The notes beneath the pieces were generated by a model. The model ran no database searches. It worked only from the letters and a program-made list of their open reading frames with translations, and was not told the origin of the DNA. From Sva-07 sp964651825 (GTDB lineage Bacteria > Actinomycetota > Acidimicrobiia > Acidimicrobiales > Ilumatobacteraceae), in assembly GCA_964651825.1 (NCBI GenBank), contig CAZYWK010000006.1:13063-77062 (forward strand): 64,000 nt of DNA, given 5' to 3'. The position numbers and the translations under genes are program-made. Every line of letters begins with the position of its first letter. Position 1 is the first letter of the stretch. This document shows positions 62,301 to 64,000 of this stretch, piece after piece.

Positions 62301-62408
62301 GCCGGCCTGGATCGTCAGCGCACGACGGTCCGGGTTGACGAGTGGCAGCACCCGCTCCCACAGTTCGCGCCGGATGCGCTTCTCGATCAGGTCGCGGTCG
62401 TCGAACAC
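59319..62408 (-). CDS. Alpha-mannosidase, glycoside hydrolase family 38
   Basis: A 1,029-residue GH38 enzyme. The zinc-binding GHAHIDTAWLWP is followed by GGMWVEADMNLPSGESL, where Asp is the nucleophile; DIPG-like DVFGYPAGLPQLF and a long C-terminal beta domain follow. The likely reaction is hydrolysis of alpha-mannose residues in glycans. No signal peptide is seen, so it should be cytoplasmic, as for other bacterial GH38 enzymes. No mannan-uptake genes are adjacent. Confidence 0.92.
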   Translation of the reverse strand: MFDDRDLIEKRIRRELWERVLPLVNPDRRALTIQAGPDLDHLDPFAAGDDWGAPWGTTWFRFEGSRPEEWSGRRVEAVIDLGFRPDAAGFQCEGLLVELDGSGSWRPLQGIHPRRTNYALDDSTGEVTLLLEAASNPSFPQFRPSPQGSPDTATSDPIYRLRCAELVVVDPCAEALAYDIEVVDGMMRTLRLDDQRRVKMLRALEAALDRLPDVEASRRALEPWVAGQRVDAALPPHRSIAIGHAHIDTAWLWPIRETRRKCVRTFASATALMDDYPEYRFACSSAQHYAWIEELAPELFGRIVERAERGQWVPVGGMWVEADMNLPSGESLARQIVVGQRYFEEKFGQRCEEVWIPDVFGYPAGLPQLFAAGGMQRFVTQKLSWNKQNRFPHSTFWWEGLDGTRVLTHFPPVDTYNAEITPAELAYAAANFKDHGWSGQSLVPFGHGDGGGGPTREMLERARRLAASDPRYTLEIGTPDDFFEAVEADLSAGARIPVWRGELYFETHRGTLTSQLRTKLGNRRCERLLVEAELWAATLGRSAGVDDLWREVLTQQFHDILPGSSIAWAHADAEAVFARVGAELDGRVAGLLAEIAPSGQSLANPADAPVDGVVVLHDVRGVGEGSGVDSAGGIQVLADGDLAVLASVPALGVAPLRPVPVDDRVICSDTSMTNSRLAVRWDHAGNLCSIIDLANARELVPTGAFAAVLELAPDHPVEYDAWDLEAWTRRNATALTGAADVEVELTDRGPLVGRVAVRRPFGPSSATITYELRAGSAELLVHVELDWRHDEHLLSMAFPIDVRADTARCDVQFGVVERPTHPSNSWDAAKFEVCAHRFVDVTEPDFGVAILNDGRYGHSVFDGAVRVSLARAAKYPDPDADHGRHQVTLAVLPHRGEPALVRDAAARLNCPVRLVEGTAGSQGAPPAPLVTISNHRAGTRNTGVQVDAVKVADDGSGDLIVRCHEAVGNRTVVDVRPNRRVTAAWRCNLLEEPGAGEEVGDGIVTLTLRPFELVTLRVRLGDHFDGRTV

Positions 62409-62451
62409 CCCGCGAGACTACGACTGCCGTTCGGGCCCTTGCGCCCCCTGA

Positions 62452-62560
62452 TTTGTGGCAGCCATTCGGCCGACCCGCTGGCGAAGTGTCTGCCGCAAGT
62501 TTTCGGTCCGCGGTTTGTGGCAGCCATTCGGCCGACCCGCGGGCGAAGTGTCTGCCGCAA
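62452..62560. repeat. Tandem 47-bp hairpin repeat (two units)
   Basis: Units 62452-62498 and 62514-62560 differ at one base (CTGG versus CGGG). Each begins TTTGTGGCAG and ends CTGCCGCAA, so each is itself imperfectly self-complementary. In unit B the pairing extends outward (CCGCGGTTTG / CAAACCGCG). They sit between the helicase stop and the mannosidase start on the same strand; the 15-nt separation rules out a CRISPR array. Confidence 0.85.
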
Positions 62561-62590
62561 ACCGCGAGCGGGACGGCCGAGCCGATCGAT

Positions 62591-64000
62591 TCAGACGACG
62601 GTCACGTTGAACGCTTCGAAGCCGTTGCGGCCCTCGCGCACGTCATAGGCGACGCGGGCGCCGTTGTCGAGCGTCTTGAAACCCTCATCGAGAATCGCCG
62701 AGAAGTGGACGAACAGGTCCTTGCCGCCGTCGTCGGGCGTGATGAACCCGTACCCGCGACCCGGATTGAAGAACTTGACCGACCCGCCGCCGGCCCCGCC
62801 CGCCTGCGGCGCGGACGTCAGCGCCCGGTCGTGCGGGGCGGGCTTGGCCCGCTTCGGGGCGGCGATCACGGTCTGCCGCGACGAGACGGCCTGAACGACC
62901 TGGCCCCCTTCGGGGCCTGACCCGGGAGGGGGCGAACTCGGCTCGGGGCGAGCAGCGAGCGCCCCGAAGCGGGGTTCGGTGATCGGCTCGCTGATGCCGA
63001 TGCCCCGCTGGAGCTTCATCGCGTCCTTCTTCTGGGCGCCATCGAGCAGCGACACGACGGTGCCGGTGGCGCCGGCCCGGGCGGTGCGACCCGAGCGGTG
63101 CAGGTAGGTGGAGTCCTCGGCCGGCGGGTCGAAGTGGACGACCGCGGACACGCCGTTGACGTGGATGCCGCGGGCGGCGACGTCGGTGGCGATCAGCGCA
63201 GATGCCGCGCCCTTCTTGAACGACGCGAGGGCTCGATCACGCTGGCCCTGGCTGCGTCCGCCGTGGATCGGCTCGGCGTCGACACCGACCTTGCCGAGCT
63301 GCTTGGCCAGACGGTCGGCGCCATGACGGGTGCGGGTGAACACGATCGTCGAACCGAGCCGGTTGATCACCTCGGCCGTGGTCGTGACGCGGTCCTCGCG
63401 GCTGACGGTCCAGAACAGGTGCTGGGCGGCGTGCACGTCGGGGCCCTTCGGGCCGACCTCGTGACGCGCCGGGTCGCGCTGGAAGTCGTTGACCAGCTTG
63501 GCGACGGGACCGTCGAGGGTGGCCGAGAACAGCAGGACCTGGCGGTCGTCGCGGGTCTGGCCGACGATGCGACGGACGGCGGGCAGGAAGCCCATGTCGG
63601 CCATCTGGTCGGCCTCGTCGATGACCACGGTGGCGACGTCACGCAGATCGAGGGCACGCATCTGGAGCAGATCCTCGAGGCGGCCCGGGCAGGCGACGAC
63701 GAGCTCGACGCCCTGGTCGAATGCTCGCTTCTGGTGTCCGTAGCCGACGCCGCCGTAGATGGCGACGGCCGCGTGACCCTCGGCCTTGGCGAACGGGACG
63801 AGCTCACCCATGATCTGCTCGGCGAGCTCACGGGTCGGCGCGAGGACGAGCGCGACGGGGCGCTTGGGACGGGCGTCGGTGAGGCGGGCGACGAGCGGGA
63901 GCCCGAAGCCGAGCGTCTTGCCCGAGCCGGTCGGCGCCCGGCCGGCGACGTCGCGCCCGGCGAGCGCGTCGGGGATCACGGCGGCCTGGATGGGGAACGA
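62591..64000 (-). CDS. DEAD-box RNA helicase with C-terminal cold-shock domain (partial)
   Basis: The 5' end lies beyond the window; 470 codons are seen, beginning near the Q-motif PIQAAVIPDALAGRD. Motifs: I APTGSGKT, Ia APTRELA, II DEAD, III FSATLDG, V ATDVAARGIHV, VI HRSGRTARAG. A Pro/Gly-rich linker follows, then a cold-shock domain (SVKFFNPGRGYGFITPDDG with RNP1 GYGFI and RNP2 DLFVHFSAI). The RNA-binding CSD at the C-terminus suggests a cold-related helicase. The start of the protein is not visible. Confidence 0.93.
   Translation of the reverse strand, partial: SFPIQAAVIPDALAGRDVAGRAPTGSGKTLGFGLPLVARLTDARPKRPVALVLAPTRELAEQIMGELVPFAKAEGHAAVAIYGGVGYGHQKRAFDQGVELVVACPGRLEDLLQMRALDLRDVATVVIDEADQMADMGFLPAVRRIVGQTRDDRQVLLFSATLDGPVAKLVNDFQRDPARHEVGPKGPDVHAAQHLFWTVSREDRVTTTAEVINRLGSTIVFTRTRHGADRLAKQLGKVGVDAEPIHGGRSQGQRDRALASFKKGAASALIATDVAARGIHVNGVSAVVHFDPPAEDSTYLHRSGRTARAGATGTVVSLLDGAQKKDAMKLQRGIGISEPITEPRFGALAARPEPSSPPPGSGPEGGQVVQAVSSRQTVIAAPKRAKPAPHDRALTSAPQAGGAGGGSVKFFNPGRGYGFITPDDGGKDLFVHFSAILDEGFKTLDNGARVAYDVREGRNGFEAFNVTVV

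Noticed and set aside
62452..62560. CRISPR-like array
   Set aside because: Only two units, 15-nt separation, no cas genes, and each unit is itself a hairpin.

Overview
The window is high-GC DNA packed with genes in ATGA/GTGA overlaps, and the gene content is actinobacterial: a WXG100 protein with an EccC-like FtsK ATPase, an Eis-type acetyltransferase, a DUF4244/Tad pilus locus, a topoisomerase I with a lysine-rich tail in place of zinc fingers, and a TIGR03085 DinB/mycothiol-type protein. I infer a chromosome segment of an environmental actinobacterium, most like Acidimicrobiia (Ilumatobacter-like); this is a judgement from gene content, not a database result. No gene-free stretch exceeds 300 bases. 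I saw no rRNA, CRISPR array, insertion sequence or prophage.

Layout. 1-8.7 kb: a minus-strand run of an EccC-like three-domain ATPase, a D-carbamoylase-type nitrilase whose start overlaps it, and a 2Fe-2S/molybdopterin oxidoreductase that leaves the window. A divergent HTH gene faces the ATPase across an intergenic region with four 12-bp iterons. An enoyl-CoA hydratase follows. 8.7-25.1 kb: a TIGR03085 protein, tRNA-Lys, a secreted LDTR-repeat metallopeptidase, a second (orphan) molybdopterin subunit, a pectinacetylesterase-like lipoprotein, an MBL hydrolase/asparaginase pair, an AI-2E family exporter, an MpaB-like oxygenase, a YcaQ-type glycosylase, a cyclophilin and a sugar ABC importer without its ATPase. 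25.2-33.5 kb: a UbiB/AarF kinase followed by two ferritin-like genes and an unknown; membrane proteins; a sigma-70 factor with an Eis-type acetyltransferase. 33.5-37.8 kb: acyl-CoA dehydrogenase, acyl-CoA synthetase, and an iron-type binding lipoprotein with a possible iron box. 37.9-41.9 kb: a compact Tad pilus operon. 42-50 kb: housekeeping genes rsgA, topA, tmk, holB, a PAP2 phosphatase and map. 50-55 kb: an ECF sigma factor in one transcription unit with a cytochrome c-SCO fusion, a cupredoxin and a membrane protein, opposite a zinc-finger anti-sigma gene; then an orphan adenine methyltransferase. 55-64 kb: coaA, a four-gene WXG100/DUF77/HTH/HAD unit, an M20 amidohydrolase, a GH38 alpha-mannosidase and a DEAD helicase with a cold-shock domain, cut by the window end.

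Genes that probably work together: sigma/anti-sigma with copper-delivery proteins (electron-transport or CuA assembly under ECF control); CpaE-CpaF-TadB-TadC-pilin-TadE (pilus export); the EccC-like ATPase with the distant WXG100 protein (a reduced type VII-like export route, inferred). A striking background feature is a set of hairpin-forming and tandem repeats placed just after stop codons. One family (18-bp arms, 17-nt loop, related loops) recurs at about 1.7, 14.25, 19.75 and 21.7 kb. Another (34-bp units at 35.0 kb, a relative at 42.3 kb) reads out of a stop codon. A 47-bp tandem sits at 62.5 kb.
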